A stretch of 64,000 nt of DNA from Basidiobolus meristosporus CBS 931.73 (lineage: Eukaryota; Basidiobolomycota; Basidiobolomycetes; Basidiobolales; Basidiobolaceae): assembly GCA_002104905.1 (NCBI GenBank), contig MCFE01000031.1, forward strand, positions 1 through 64,000. The letters are read 5' to 3'. The first letter of the stretch is position 1. Each line of letters opens with the position of its first letter. Positions 1-10,511 of the stretch are shown here, piece by piece. The notes below the pieces were generated by a model. It worked only from the letters and a program-made list of their open reading frames with translations, was not told the DNA's origin and did not search any database. The translations under genes were made by a program, and so were the position numbers.

Positions 1-267
1 GTGTGCTGCTTAATGAATATTCAAAATTTTCACAAAAATGACAACAGATGATGACAAAAATCCAAAATCAAGTCCACCAATTGTCCAGATTGAATTAGAA
101 CAAAACAATGAAGATTTTCTCACTCCAGAGAACTCTACAGTTGTGGTTCAGTCTGAGGCAGTGCCCAGGAATATCCCAGAAGTATCATTCCAGTATCAAA
201 TACCCTGAGATCCAATCAGACAAGAAATAGCCCAAATTACTACATCAGTGAGGGTACAAGCTTAGCC

Positions 268-775
268 TATGCCTATTCAGTCCATATTGATGAACCCCAG
301 ACTGTAAAAGAGGCCCTGAATAGCCCTCAGACAAAGTTTTGGAGATCTGCAATGACTGAGGAATATTAGGCCCTGATGGAAATCCAAACTTGGGACTTAG
401 TCAAATTACCAACCAACCAAAAATCCATTGGATGTAGATGGGTCTTCAAAACAAAATACAAGGCTGATAGTTCAATTGAAAGATAAAAAGCAAAACTTGT
501 GGCTAATGGATTCTCTGAAACAAAGGGACTTGACTATACTGAGACCTTTGCACCCATAGCCAAGCTTAATTCCATCAGATTAGTATTGGCTATTGCAGCC
601 AAACATAAGTCTTATTTTCATCAAATGGATGTAAAAACTACATTTTTGAATGGAAATTTGATGAGGATGTGTATATGGACCAGCCTGATGGATTTGCTGA
701 CCAAGATAACTCCCATTTGGTCTGCAAGCTTAAAAAGTCTCTATTTGGTCACAAGCAATCACCATGATCCTGGAT
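268..775 (+). pseudogene. copia reverse transcriptase, N-terminal half (broken)
   Basis: Translation recognisably follows the copia RT: a segment ending in EALNSPQ and W..AM..E (about 290-350), then the WVFKTKY block (about 440-460), then ETFAPIAKLNSIR and the QMDVKTTFLNG block at about 540-655. In-frame stops occur near 367 and 484. After the NGNL segment (about 660) the frame shifts, and the expected continuation (DVYMDQP, then LKKSLFG) is found in another frame up to about 770. The homology then stops abruptly. This is a decayed relic with no complete active site in one frame. Confidence 0.8.
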
Positions 776-1465
776 TTGTATTATATCTAAGAGAAAAGTG
801 CAATAAACTCTTGAATGAGTTAATTGAACCTAAGTGACAACTAAGTGCAGAATATCAGAATTGTCAAGAGTGACAGAAATATTAGTAGAGAGGTTCTGGT
901 CTAATATTGCTCTTGTATATAGCTGAGTTGGGCTATAAAAGCAACAGAGTTGGTTTGCTCTGCAGGCTAGGCTTGGTGCTCTTGGGAGTGCTAGATATGC
1001 TAGGCTTGGGCTGAAACTGGAACAGAATTGATGAATTCTTAATTTTGTTAAGACACACACCAAACCAAAAGGTTCAGTAATCATTATTTATATTTTTCTG
1101 ATCAAGTTGAATTAGAAAGTGCCAAGAGACTGGACTAACTGAAATCTGTTGGGGTGTTTGTAGGTGCATAAGATATATGGGAAATTGCATCATTGATCAG
1201 CTGATGTCTTGGCAACTGCTAAGTGGTTGGATAGATCTCAGATGACTAATCACTTGGAAAGGCTTAGCAGATCAGTTGAGGATTTAATGACCATATGAAA
1301 AACAATCAGGTATGACAGCTGAAAATAGTTTCTGAGAAGAGATAAAATAAATCATAACAGGTATTAGTTATGTTTGTGTTAGGGAAAATCAGTCCCAGTA
1401 CTAGATTTTCTAACAGAGTGAAATTGGCTAAGCTTCAAATGTTGATGCACAACATATTGCAAGAT
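776..1465. other. Sequence inserted in the copia RT
   Basis: About 690 bases separate the first RT half from its continuation (homology resumes at about 1470-1490). The segment has no long open frame or recognisable protein. It contains a TATA-like stretch (gctataaaagc near 932-942) and an AT-rich end, which would suit a solo LTR or non-autonomous insertion of another family. No clear terminal inverted repeat or target-site duplication could be found by eye. What it is remains unassigned. Confidence 0.4.
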
Positions 1466-1469
1466 AGAT

Positions 1470-2542
1470 TCTTATTTGGAATATCTGAGTTTCAAAAGGA
1501 GTAATGCTGACTATAGTATATACTATAAGCCAGATAGAGCAAATCCAGTTCTATTAGCTCTATATGTGGATGATCTTATTTGGCCACCAATAATCTAGCA
1601 ATATAGGAAGAGACTAAATCCAGCCTATCTAAGGAGTTCAAGATGTCCAATCTAGAAGAACTTGGTTACTACTTAGGGATAAAGTTCTCCATAGACAGAA
1701 GTACCCAGACTATTATGCTTAGCCAATCCAAGTGTATTCAAGATATACTAAAGAAGCACAAAATGGAAGACTGTAAACCAGTAGCTACCTTGATGGAGAC
1801 AAACCTTAACTTGGTCAAAACTCAACCAAATCAAGAGGGCTTGGTGCCATCCGAAAGCCCTGATTTTCCTTGTCAATATATAGTCAGCAGCCTGATGTAT
1901 ATCATGCTTGGAACACATCCAGATATCTCATATTCAGTGGAAGTTGTCAGCCAACATAATCAGAACTATGGATCTGATCATATTGCAGCAGTTAAGCGGA
2001 TTTTTAGATACCTAAAAGGAACTGCTGATATCTGCTTAAGATACATGTATAAGAATTTGGAACAGGATCTTGTGGGATACTCTGATGCTGATTGGGGACA
2101 AAATCTGGAAGACAGAAGATCCACCACAGGATACAACTTTATTCACTATAAAGAAGCAATTTCATGGAATTCAAGAAACCAACCAACCGTAGCACTTTCT
2201 ACCACAGATGCAGAGTACATGGCAGACTGTGAAGCTACAAAGGAAGCAATGTGGTTAAGAAAGCTTTTTACAGGTTGAGGTCTATGTCAGAAAATGCCTA
2301 TTACTTTAATTCAAGATAAGCAAGTACATATAAAATTAGGTAGAAATCCAACTTTTCATGCTAGAACTAAGCACATAGATATTAGATATCATTTCATATG
2401 TGAACCTATAGGGAATAACCTAGTTGGCTCAGTTTACTGTCCTTCAGATGAAATGATTGCAGACATAATTATCAAACTATTAGCTATAGACAAGCTTGAA
2501 TATCTTAGGTCAAAATTAGGACTAGTCAGTATGAACATTTAG
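1470..2542 (+). pseudogene. copia reverse transcriptase C-terminus and RNase H (broken)
   Basis: The catalytic YVDD box of copia RT is at 1563-1574, followed by a degraded frame. From 1643 a 211-codon frame runs through the RT thumb (LGYYLGIKF, LSQSKCIQDIL), the MYIMLGTHPDISYSV block, and RNase H with YSDADWG, the STTGY segment, WNSRNQP.VALSTTDAEYMA and EAMWLRKL. A second frame, 2294-2542, carries the end of RNase H (HARTKHIDIRYHF). The break between the two near 2279 is a stop plus frame change. The YSDAD and TDAEY motifs are the RNase H acidic residues. Confidence 0.85.
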
Positions 2543-2544
2543 CT

Positions 2545-2553
2545 GAGTGGGAG
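2545..2553 (+). other. Polypurine tract of the copia element
   Basis: A purine-rich run with a single T lies between the end of pol and the LTR boundary, where the plus-strand primer of an LTR retroelement belongs. Its position directly against the LTR start supports the boundary call. Confidence 0.6.
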
Positions 2554-2898
2554 GGTTGTAAAATTTGTAATTCCATCTAAATATTCACTTAACTTATTCA
2601 CTTAGATCATTACCTTCAAATCCTAGAAAATACTGACCAAACTCCTTGTCAGGATTTACTTAGAATATTATCACCAAAATACTAGGTACCCAGAACATAT
2701 AAATTCTCAAGTTGTCCAAATAGCCCCAAACTTTGTACAAATGCTCTCCAGACCTTCCTTAATCTATTCTATGTGTTTTTATGCCAAGACCATGTATAAG
2801 TATAAATACTACTTTACATTCAATGAATCATTGAGTGAAAACCACATAATCTAATTGTCCTCCCAATCACTTCCAATATCTCCAAGACTCTTACAACA
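2554..2898 (+). repeat. 3' LTR of the copia element
   Basis: This LTR is about 345 bp and its reverse complement is repeated at 3437-3768. The family's ends are TGTTGTAA and TTACAACA, giving 8-bp terminal inverted repeats; here the first two bases have decayed to GG. It contains a TATA-like box (agtataaatac near 2800). It sits directly after the polypurine tract. The 5 bases that follow (ctaag) cannot be compared with a target duplication because the 5' end is missing. Confidence 0.8.
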
Positions 2899-3436
2899 CT
2901 AAGTGCCCCTACTGTAGGAGGTATTCTTACCTCTCTCATATAGAGAGCTGCTTTGGGCTCAAAGATACCCAATCTTTGTTCCAATTCCACAAACAAAGAG
3001 AGCTCATCCAGAGACTTTCTGCTATGATGTCTGCAATTAGACCAGAGCTTCTGCCTTCCTGAGAGGTTACTGCCTTCCAGGAAGTGGTAATATAGCTTTA
3101 CACTTTCCCTTGGAGCTTTGCTTTCAGTTAACTCCCAGATTTACTTCATACTCTAACCTGATTTGTTGACAAATTCCTTTTCAGAACTCAACTCAATTTT
3201 AGCAGTATTTTTACCTTCACATTACTATAGATTTTACTTCTTTGTACAATTTGCATTATTCAACTTGAATCAAGTCAGAATGGTATTAATATACTTATTC
3301 AGATTCAATAAAAGAATTTAGACCCCTAACCCTAACTCTAGCACTCCCTTTATGATGAATATCAATCCTTATCATATTCTCCTCATCAATGTTGTTCACA
3401 AATCATTCTTACCCCTCTTGCTACCCCCCTTCTACC
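2899..3436. other. Spacer between inverted LTRs, no gene seen
   Basis: About 540 bases between the plus-strand LTR and the inverted LTR, AT-rich and without a credible open frame. It holds two CCCTAA-type units side by side (near 3324-3337), too few to be a telomere tract. It may be host DNA or the remains of another element. Confidence 0.4.
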
Positions 3437-3768
3437 TGTTGTAAGAGTCTTGGAGATATTGGAAGTGATTGGGAGGACTAGTAGATTATGTGGTTTTTCA
3501 CTTAATGATTCATTGAATGTAAAAGTAGTATTTATACTTTTACATGGTCTTGGCTTAGCAAACACGTAGAATAGGTTAAGGAAGGTCCCAAGAACATGTG
3601 TGCAAAGTTTGGGCTGTTTGGACAACTTATCTAATTTTCATGTTCTGGGTAAATATTCTAAGTAAATCCCGACAAGGAATTTGATCAGTATTCTCTAGGA
3701 TTTAAGGGTAATGATCTAAGTGACTAAGTTAGGTGAATATTTAGGTGGAATTACGAATTTTTACAACA
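3437..3768 (-). repeat. Solo LTR of the same copia family, inverted
   Basis: The segment begins TGTTGTAA and ends TTACAACA, and its reverse complement matches the LTR at 2554-2898 over its length with scattered differences and one short gap. Its termini are intact, so it may be younger than the 2554 copy. No polypurine tract or coding sequence of the same orientation flanks it, so it is best called a solo LTR left by LTR-LTR recombination. The flanking 5-mers (ctacc and caact) do not form an obvious target duplication. Confidence 0.75.
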
Positions 3769-4285
3769 CAACTGAACAGTGTCTTTAGCACTGAAGAGCA
3801 TTCATCTCTCCTTATTAACTTACCTACAAATTCACTTCAGCTACACACTCTGGTATCAAAGCTACAACAGTAGCGCTGGCTTCTTTGTTGCAACTGAAAT
3901 AAAGATTTCACCTGTTGGTGACTGTCTCCCCCTACACCAATAACTGCAACTAGCATATTTGCCCCTAGGACCTTTGTAAGCATTCCGTGCATGATGTAAG
4001 ATTATTCAATTTGCTTTCCATAAGATAGGTCATTAATTAAAAACCACCAAAATTTGATTTTGTTTGGATTAGTGTTAAAGCAATGTTGAGGCACTGTTAG
4101 ACTCTTGTATTAAGTCAGAGAAAGCATGCCACTAGTAATATCAGGAGATTTTATTTGCAATGGCATATACCTGACAGTTATCGCAAGTTGGCGTTACTTA
4201 TCTGATGATTTGGGCAAATAACGTTTTACTTCTGCTGCATGGGCCAACGGTGGTTTATATTAAGCAAGAAAAGCATATTTATTGT
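3769..4285. other. Intergenic region with a copia-like primer-binding site
   Basis: There is no gene here. At 3851-3862 the sequence tggtatcaaagc matches, with one change, the initiator-tRNA primer-binding site typical of copia elements (TGGTATCAGAGC). It would belong to a plus-oriented element whose 5' LTR ended just upstream. No gag frame follows. It may be the scar of a second, older element into which the solo LTR inserted. The remainder to 4285 is the 3' flank of the VWA gene. Confidence 0.35.
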
Positions 4286-5656
4286 TTATACTGTAGAGTA
4301 CACCGGAGGGGCGTCAGCAGGCAAGTCGAAATCTGGCCTCAAGATTTCCTCATATTGAGGAGGATCAACTGGATACACTGATGCCAACAATTCCTCCACA
4401 ACCATTCGCTCGCAAACACGACCATGGACATCAAAGAAGCCAATATGAGGATTGAATTTCGCGACACGTTCCAGCTCAATGGCATGTGCGTGATGGTGAG
4501 GGCAGTTTTCCATTCCAACCAGCACAATTGTGACATACGCCCATGTCTCACCGAGAAGCTCCAGCTCAAATTCGTCCATGTCTTGGGCTTCACCATCCAA
4601 AAATACAAGAAGAGACAACTTCGGCATTCCGGGAGTAGGCTGCCAACCATAGACACTATCGTAGTGTCCATGCCCAAAGCTCCTATTTTGGTGCTCAAAG
4701 TATGTCTTCTTGACCACCTGCCAGCCCTGCATGACTTGGGTTCCACCTCCAATAGAGATGCTGTTTCTCCAATCTCTTTCGAAATTCTGAGCGGATAATT
4801 GGCCAACATAGTGGCCTCTGCTCGAAAACGTGACGGTATCAATCCCGATTTGGTTGGGGTGCTGCCGTTGAGTGCGAGGAATCATATGATTCAGAATACG
4901 GTGAACAAGATGCTCGACAAGGCGTATGTTCGACGGCTGATCGTGATAACGAATAAGTCTATCAGGGCCGGTGATACCCTGATGAGGATCCCAACCCATG
5001 GAGCCGGAGACATCAATCAGTAGCATAGTCTCTAGATGGTCGGTGCCATTCTGGAGTCCTTCCGCCAATTCATGAAGGGCTCTTCTTCTGGTCTCGTAAA
5101 TAACATTCTGAACCTGATCCGAATAACGATGGGATTTCGTTTGTTTGTCCGACTGGAAGACGTCTCCTGGACTTTGGTACATGGCCAAGCGTCTTGCGTC
5201 GAGTGGACGTTGACGGGCCATACGTTTATTGGCTTGTCTCATAATAGTATATAGGTCTCGCTCGATGCTGAGAGGTCGAAGGCGAGGGTATTTGACACCA
5301 TCGGGCGAGTTTCCATGATTGAGTAAGTAGTAAAGTCGCTTCTCGGCTGGCGTTTCCCAGGAACCGGAGTCTATATAGGTAGTTGCGAGTCGTCTATCAT
5401 AAACCCATTGTGTTGGTACTGGCTCCATATAACCTTTCTCGAGCAGATGTTGGAATTTCTTAGGGTGATCCCGACGAAGATATTCCCAGTGTTGTTGCAT
5501 CCTAGTCGCTACCCAGTAGCGCATGATCATCGAAAAGCGCTCACTGTTGCGAGGACCCCATCTTTGCTCTAACATCTTTTCGGATTCCTCGGACCTTTGT
5601 TGGCGTTTTGCTTCTTTGGAGACTATTCCAAGGATCTCTGTCAAGCTTTTTCCCAT
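4286..5656 (-). CDS. VWA-domain protein with C-terminal PPxY motifs
   Basis: A single-exon gene of 456 residues. Residues 1-200 are basic and helical with no family I recognise. A von Willebrand A domain follows: DVSGS at 215-219 is the metal-binding MIDAS motif, with a downstream GGGTQ segment and LDGEAQD supplying further candidate ligands. The last 25 residues contain two PPxY-type motifs (PPQY and PPVY), which bind WW domains such as those of Rsp5/Nedd4 ligases. No signal peptide or membrane segment is visible, so it is probably cytosolic or nuclear. It could be a fungal-specific ligase adaptor, which is inference from the motifs. The absence of introns is unusual for this window. Confidence 0.75.
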   Translation of the reverse strand: MGKSLTEILGIVSKEAKRQQRSEESEKMLEQRWGPRNSERFSMIMRYWVATRMQQHWEYLRRDHPKKFQHLLEKGYMEPVPTQWVYDRRLATTYIDSGSWETPAEKRLYYLLNHGNSPDGVKYPRLRPLSIERDLYTIMRQANKRMARQRPLDARRLAMYQSPGDVFQSDKQTKSHRYSDQVQNVIYETRRRALHELAEGLQNGTDHLETMLLIDVSGSMGWDPHQGITGPDRLIRYHDQPSNIRLVEHLVHRILNHMIPRTQRQHPNQIGIDTVTFSSRGHYVGQLSAQNFERDWRNSISIGGGTQVMQGWQVVKKTYFEHQNRSFGHGHYDSVYGWQPTPGMPKLSLLVFLDGEAQDMDEFELELLGETWAYVTIVLVGMENCPHHHAHAIELERVAKFNPHIGFFDVHGRVCERMVVEELLASVYPVDPPQYEEILRPDFDLPADAPPVYSTV

Positions 5657-8370
5657 TATGCTGTGTTCCGTGAATGTAGTTGAGTGTAGCTGAGTGACGT
5701 AGTGAGGTGAGTGCAGTTGAATGACGTTATGCGGGAGTGTAGTCGGCAGGTGTGTGGTGCTTATGAGTGCTGTTGAGAGTTGTTGGTGATAGAGACGATT
5801 GGAGTGGGTATTTAAACCCTAGTGCTATGTACCTGAGGCTGCGCTGTTGGCAACAGACACATGATTCCATAAAGCCGCTAGTACAGTTCATCCGACTTCT
5901 AAATCGATTTCTATTCTCGTCACGTTGTAGCCCACTTCCATTTATTCACACTTATTCTCGATCGACCCAAATAGGATATACTTTCACCCTTAGTCAAGAG
6001 TGACTACAGTAAGAATGACGAAGCGGGATTGCAGCAAGACGACCTTGAGAGGAATGGCAGTTGTCAAGTTTCAAAGAGCGAGGGAGATAAGCGTGTTGTC
6101 TAGTAAAGCCACGTGTGAAAGCATTTCCCTGTTCATCAATCCAACGACCCTCGTGCATTTCCATTTCCTCGTTCATCAATCTAATGTCCCTCGTGTATGC
6201 TTTCTTGCTAATTACGGACATAGCGCTCACCATTCGTCTAATTGAGGGTACACATACGATAGCCAAAAGGCCATTTTTCAATTTCTTTCCATTTCCATTT
6301 TCTTCAGCACGCTCCATCCAATAAACTATGGCCATCTAAGCTCACTGTCGTCCATCGTATTTATCAAGATACAAGAACGTATGAATGGTATATGCATCAC
6401 ATCATCCTATCTTTTGTATTTTTTACTCCAAAGTGCACTTCATCGTGCGAACATAACTGGGCATAACCCTCACGTAGACACTTCACCAACCCAATACCAT
6501 AAAAACAAAATAACTGAAAGCAATTTTCCTAACCTCTGGGAATTAAATATTTGAGTGGCAATTTGTGCCAAATCGTTTAAGCAGATATAAAAGAAAAGGG
6601 AAAATGAGACCGTATGAAGTATGAGTATTTGGTGGAAAAAATCTCGCGCCAACTATTCCCTTGAGGTAATACCCTCCCTTCATGCTCATTCTGGAGAGGA
6701 CATGAGAGATACTAGAAGTTACAAGCAAGGGAGTAGAGAACATGAGAGATACTAGAAGTTACAAGCAAGGGAGTAGAGAACATGAGAGATACTAGAAGTT
6801 ACAAGCAAGGGAGTAGAGAACATGAGAGATACTAGAAGTTACAAGCAAGAGAGTAAAAAGGAATACCGAAATACGCAAGACACGCAATCTTTTACCAGTA
6901 AGGTTGAAGAGACTTGATACGTCTAGCCTAATAAAGTAAGATGCAGATTTGTTTGTACGAGGGAATATTTCATCTCGAAGCTCGGTAAACCTTAAAGTCA
7001 GGGAAGGGGTGCATTTATTTTCCCCCGATTTTATTGAACTGAAAGTGGACATGCAATTTCTAATAATCTGTGGATTTGCTGAGTCAAGAATGATGAAGTA
7101 TGGAAAGGGCCTGGAAAGGTGCAAAAATTAGGTCATTCTGGATGAATGTTAGACTAAACATCTGTGTATTTTATCATTGTAATAGATTAATGATCAAGTT
7201 CATGTAAATCCAGATTTATTGAATATGAATGGTATGGTACCAAGAGATTATTTGCATACAATGCAGCCTTTCTTCTAGACTTTCACCAGTTAACTTTGCC
7301 CAAGACTTACGGATTATTGAATGTGACCGTGGAAACATAGAAGTAATCTGGAGCACTTTGAAGAGTGTAGTAGCTTTCTGCGCTCCTGCTATATCAAGGA
7401 ATTATTGAATATCACACCAAATCAAATTTCAATATGAATCAGTTTGAAAATGTTCAAGACTACATACAAATCTCAGAATGGTTGGGTGCTAAAATCCTTG
7501 AAAGCGTTGGCTTCACAGACAAAGAAAATAAAGTCATGGAACTGGATCTGTGCAAGTTCTGTCATGATCATTATTATACCAAGAGATAGCAATAATTAAT
7601 GAAGCTAAGGCGTAATCAATTGCTTGACAATATAAATCGGTTCAGACATACCAGGACCACTGCCATATTCCTCTTGTGACTAATCATTGACAGAATAGAT
7701 TCTCGGGATACAAGGACTGGGATAGCCTACTAGAACCTTGGACTATTGGCCGATAGAATGTGGTTCTCTTGGGACTTTCTTAATCAATGTCCAAATACTA
7801 ACAGTAAGTCTTCATATGTTCATCAAAAGCATCACCACTCAAACCCACTTGATAGAGAGTATTGGTTTTTCTGAAGGATTTATATCTTTATCTTTCTTGT
7901 CTTTAATGCACGCACATTAACATCAAGATGTTTACTGACAGGAGGCATAGCATATGTGGTGGGCGGCGATTGGTAACATTATTGAACTAAGCATAGCTAT
8001 TTCGAAATTTGCGTCGGTGTTTAGCCAGGTCATATGACTCCAGATAGACATCGCAATCCTATTACCACAATAAATAGGATATGGCACAACAATACAATCA
8101 TCAGTTAGATGCAGCACATTATTCAAGAACATCAGTAGCAAATATGGCCCAACGACGGAGCTTTTTACATAGAAATACGCACGTGCTTTCCGAGTATTAA
8201 TGGAGTGCAAATCAGGCAAAAAAGACGGTATTTTTGGCAAGCGTTCTCACTATAAAGCCCACCTCATACCTTATACCTCAGGCCGACTCGGGGCTTTAAT
8301 ATTAATACATACCGTCAATAGTCATCGTCTATCTTGATCTTTGTTCATATGCCAAGGTGTTACAAACACC
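5657..8370. other. Long gene-poor region
   Basis: About 2.7 kb without a gene I can support. The first few hundred bases are presumably the promoter of the divergently placed VWA gene. Degenerate short direct repeats (gttcatcaatc... ccctcgtg) occur at about 6131-6215, and a clear tandem repeat lies at 6701-6860. Small open frames (up to about 113 codons) have no recognisable domain or plausible splice continuation. Confidence 0.5.
6701..6860. repeat. 40-bp tandem repeat, four copies
   Basis: Four head-to-tail copies of a 40-base unit starting catgagagatactagaagtt. Copies 1-3 (6701-6820) are identical as read, and copy 4 (6821-6860) differs at a few bases near its end. Perfect identity between copies implies recent expansion, and copy number is likely to vary between strains. 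There is no coding context. Confidence 0.95.
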
Positions 8371-8377
8371 GGCTATG

Positions 8378-8503
8378 ATGGCATTTCCTCCCAATGATAT
8401 TTATTCATCACACAGCCCCGATATTGGATCTATGGGAAGGAATATGGACGCATTCCTCCACCATATCCCTGCCGATCAACCTTTCAACAGCAGGCAAGTT
8501 TAA
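8378..8503 (+). CDS. Short open frame upstream of nagA, possible exon or small protein
   Basis: A 41-codon ATG frame with coding-like composition (starts MAFPPNDIYSSH and carries SPDIGSMGRNMD), ending at TAA 8501-8503. It could be the first exon of a lost or unrecognised gene, or an upstream frame of the deacetylase, whose ATG lies about 190 bases downstream. No family is recognised and there is no evidence of expression. Treat as speculative. Confidence 0.2.
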   Translation: MAFPPNDIYSSHSPDIGSMGRNMDAFLHHIPADQPFNSRQV

Positions 8504-8696
8504 TTTACCCAAATACTGCACCCATTCAGCAAGAGCATTAATACAGCCAATCTTATTAAGCCTAAAATAGCCCGAATCCGGTAAAATCGAGGATCTTTGG
8601 TGGGAAGAAAGAATCAGCCACCAAGGTTATAAGTACAGTGAGGTATTGGAGAATAGTTCCTAACTTTACGTAGCATACATTCGTCCAACTTCGGAG

Positions 8697-10079
8697 ATGC
8701 CAAAATCCAAGTTAATTCGAATCGTCAATGGACGTGTGATTCAGGGCGGTCGAATGGAAGAAGAAACCCTATGGATTCAAGATGGAAAGTTCATTGATCC
8801 TGAGCGAACCTTCTGGGAGCAACGAATCGTTCCTGATGTAGTAATAGATGCTCAAGGAATGTTGGTATCCCCGGGATACATCGACATACAAGTCAACGGC
8901 GCAGTAGGGGTTGACTTCACTGCCGACAGGGAGAATATCGTTGAAGGGCTTGACCTTGTGTCCAAAGCGTTGCTTCGTTACGGCTGTACCTCGTACTGCC
9001 CTACCTTGGTGAGCTCCTTCCCCTCGGTGTATAAAGAGCTGCTACCAAAACTCAAAAAACGGCAGGGAAGTGTGCGTGATGGAGCGGAGATTCTAGGTAT
9101 GTATTTCCGAATCTACACCGGATATTCCCATTGACACACACGTCATAGGTGTGCACCTGGAAGGCCCATTTATCTCGCCTGCAAAGTTTGGCGCGCATCA
9201 ATTGGAGACGCTGTCCGTTTCCCCAAATGGAATTAGTGACTTCGAGTCGTGCTACGGATTCAAACTTGGTTCAGCAAGCACAGAAAACATTGCATTCATC
9301 ACGGTTGCGCCAGAAATGTCGGGGGTTATGGAAGTCATTCCACAGCTTGTGGAAGCTGGAATTCGAGTCAGTATTGGGCACTCGGGTGCAACCACCTCAG
9401 AGGCTGAAAGGGCCATAGCAAATGGGGCGTCCATGGTGACACACCTGTTCAATGCAATGCAGCAGGTAATTGTGACAATTTATTGATAGTGGCTTCGATG
9501 CGCAGAATATAATAACAATCCAGACGATTTTTCAAGTTTCATCACCGCGATCCTGGAATCATTGGGATTCTTGGCAGTGCAGAGTATAATCCATACTTTG
9601 GGATCATCTGTGATGGGATCCATTGTCATCCGAACTCGGTAAAAATTGCCCATACAGCCCATCCTGATGGTGCTATATTGGTAACCGATGCGATGAGTGC
9701 AATGGGGCTCTCTCCGGGTGAGTACCACATTGGGAACATGAAGGTCGACAAGAGCGAGGACAGGGTATATATCCAAGGAACTACTATTCTAGCGGGCAGG
9801 TAAGATCACGTAGCACGTACGCATCTCGGTGCTGACTAACCGAAGTTGTCTACTTTCAGCGTGATCACCATCGACGCATGTGTGCGCAATTTCAAAAGCT
9901 TTACTGGCTGCAGCATCGCGGAGGCTGTGGAAGCAGCTACGCTTCATCCGGCTCAGGCTCTAGGCATTGCCCACAAGAAAGGAACGTTTCGAAATGGAGC
10001 CGACGCCGACTTCATCTTTCTGGATGATGACCTGAGAGTAAGGAGGGTGTTTGTGGCTGGAGAGGAGGTGCGAATGTAG
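8697..10079 (+). CDS. nagA: N-acetylglucosamine-6-phosphate deacetylase
   Basis: Four exons (8697-9096, 9149-9465, 9537-9799, 9860-10079) with GT-AG introns encode 399 residues, the normal family length. The enzyme hydrolyses GlcNAc-6-P to glucosamine-6-P and acetate in the cytosol. Visible amidohydrolase motifs: PGYIDIQVNGA near residue 57, the metal glutamate in LEGPFI, GHSGAT, THLFNAM followed by FHHRDPG across the exon 2/3 junction, and the catalytic aspartate in LVTDAMSAMG. The C-terminus has the usual NGADADF...VFVAGEE. It is equivalent to C. albicans DAC1/NAG2. It lies 430 bases upstream of the deaminase, on the same strand, consistent with joint use in chitin and amino-sugar catabolism. 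Confidence 0.93.
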
Positions 10080-10304
10080 CGGGTGTACACCTGAGCAATG
10101 CATATTTGAATCTAATTTATTAAACACTGGGGCATTTATTGTGATTTATTACGTACCATGAATCCATAGTTCGAGAATTCCCACTCATGTCTCTCGTGAC
10201 TGGAAATTTGCTCGGTTTTCTCCAAACTATTTATCCATATTGGGAAACTCCGCCGGTGAGCAAGCAGGTTCTGATGGGGATGCTCTACATGCTGTATCCA
10301 TGTA

Positions 10305-10364
10305 TATGTGCCGCACAAAATAAAAATGGTTCATGTGTATGTGCCGCACGAAATATAAATGGTT
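10305..10364. repeat. Direct repeat in the deaminase promoter
   Basis: Two 27-base copies, beginning tatgtgccgcac, start at 10305 and 10338 (33-base spacing) with two or three differences. They lie about 150-210 bases upstream of the deaminase ATG. A duplicated GC-containing core in an AT-rich promoter could be a transcription-factor site pair, but this is inference. Confidence 0.5.
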
Positions 10365-10511
10365 ATATTTCCTGATTTAGGGAAAGGCAATCACTACCAT
10401 TTATTATATGAGGGCGAAATCCTTGTGCCTTGAGAAACTTCCCACTCCTACTCTTCGTATGCTTAAAAGTAGATTTTGAGGTCTTTGCTTCAGGCAGAAA
10501 AGTGGGAATAA

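Larger units (their letters stand above)
1..2898 (+). mobile_element. Degenerate Ty1/copia LTR retrotransposon (3' part)
   Basis: The 3' portion of a copia-superfamily element. Reading on the plus strand gives, in order, the end of the integrase/RT linker, the copia reverse transcriptase, RNase H, a purine-rich tract and a 3' LTR. The reading frame is broken by stops (for example near 367 and 484), by frame changes, and by about 700 bases of unrelated sequence inside the RT, so it cannot make a full polyprotein. The 5' LTR, gag, protease and most of integrase lie left of the window or are lost. The order RT then RNase H at the end of pol, with integrase before RT, is the copia rather than the gypsy arrangement. 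Confidence 0.85.

Noticed and set aside
3315-3345. Telomere-like CCCTAA units
   Set aside because: Only two units; internal and not at the contig end, so not evidence of a telomere.
6120-6215. Second tandem repeat with gttcatcaatc units
   Set aside because: Only two diverged copies; too weak to list as a separate repeat.
7932-8240. 102-codon minus frame in the gene desert
   Set aside because: No domain, no splice context, AT-rich composition; expected by chance over 3 kb.
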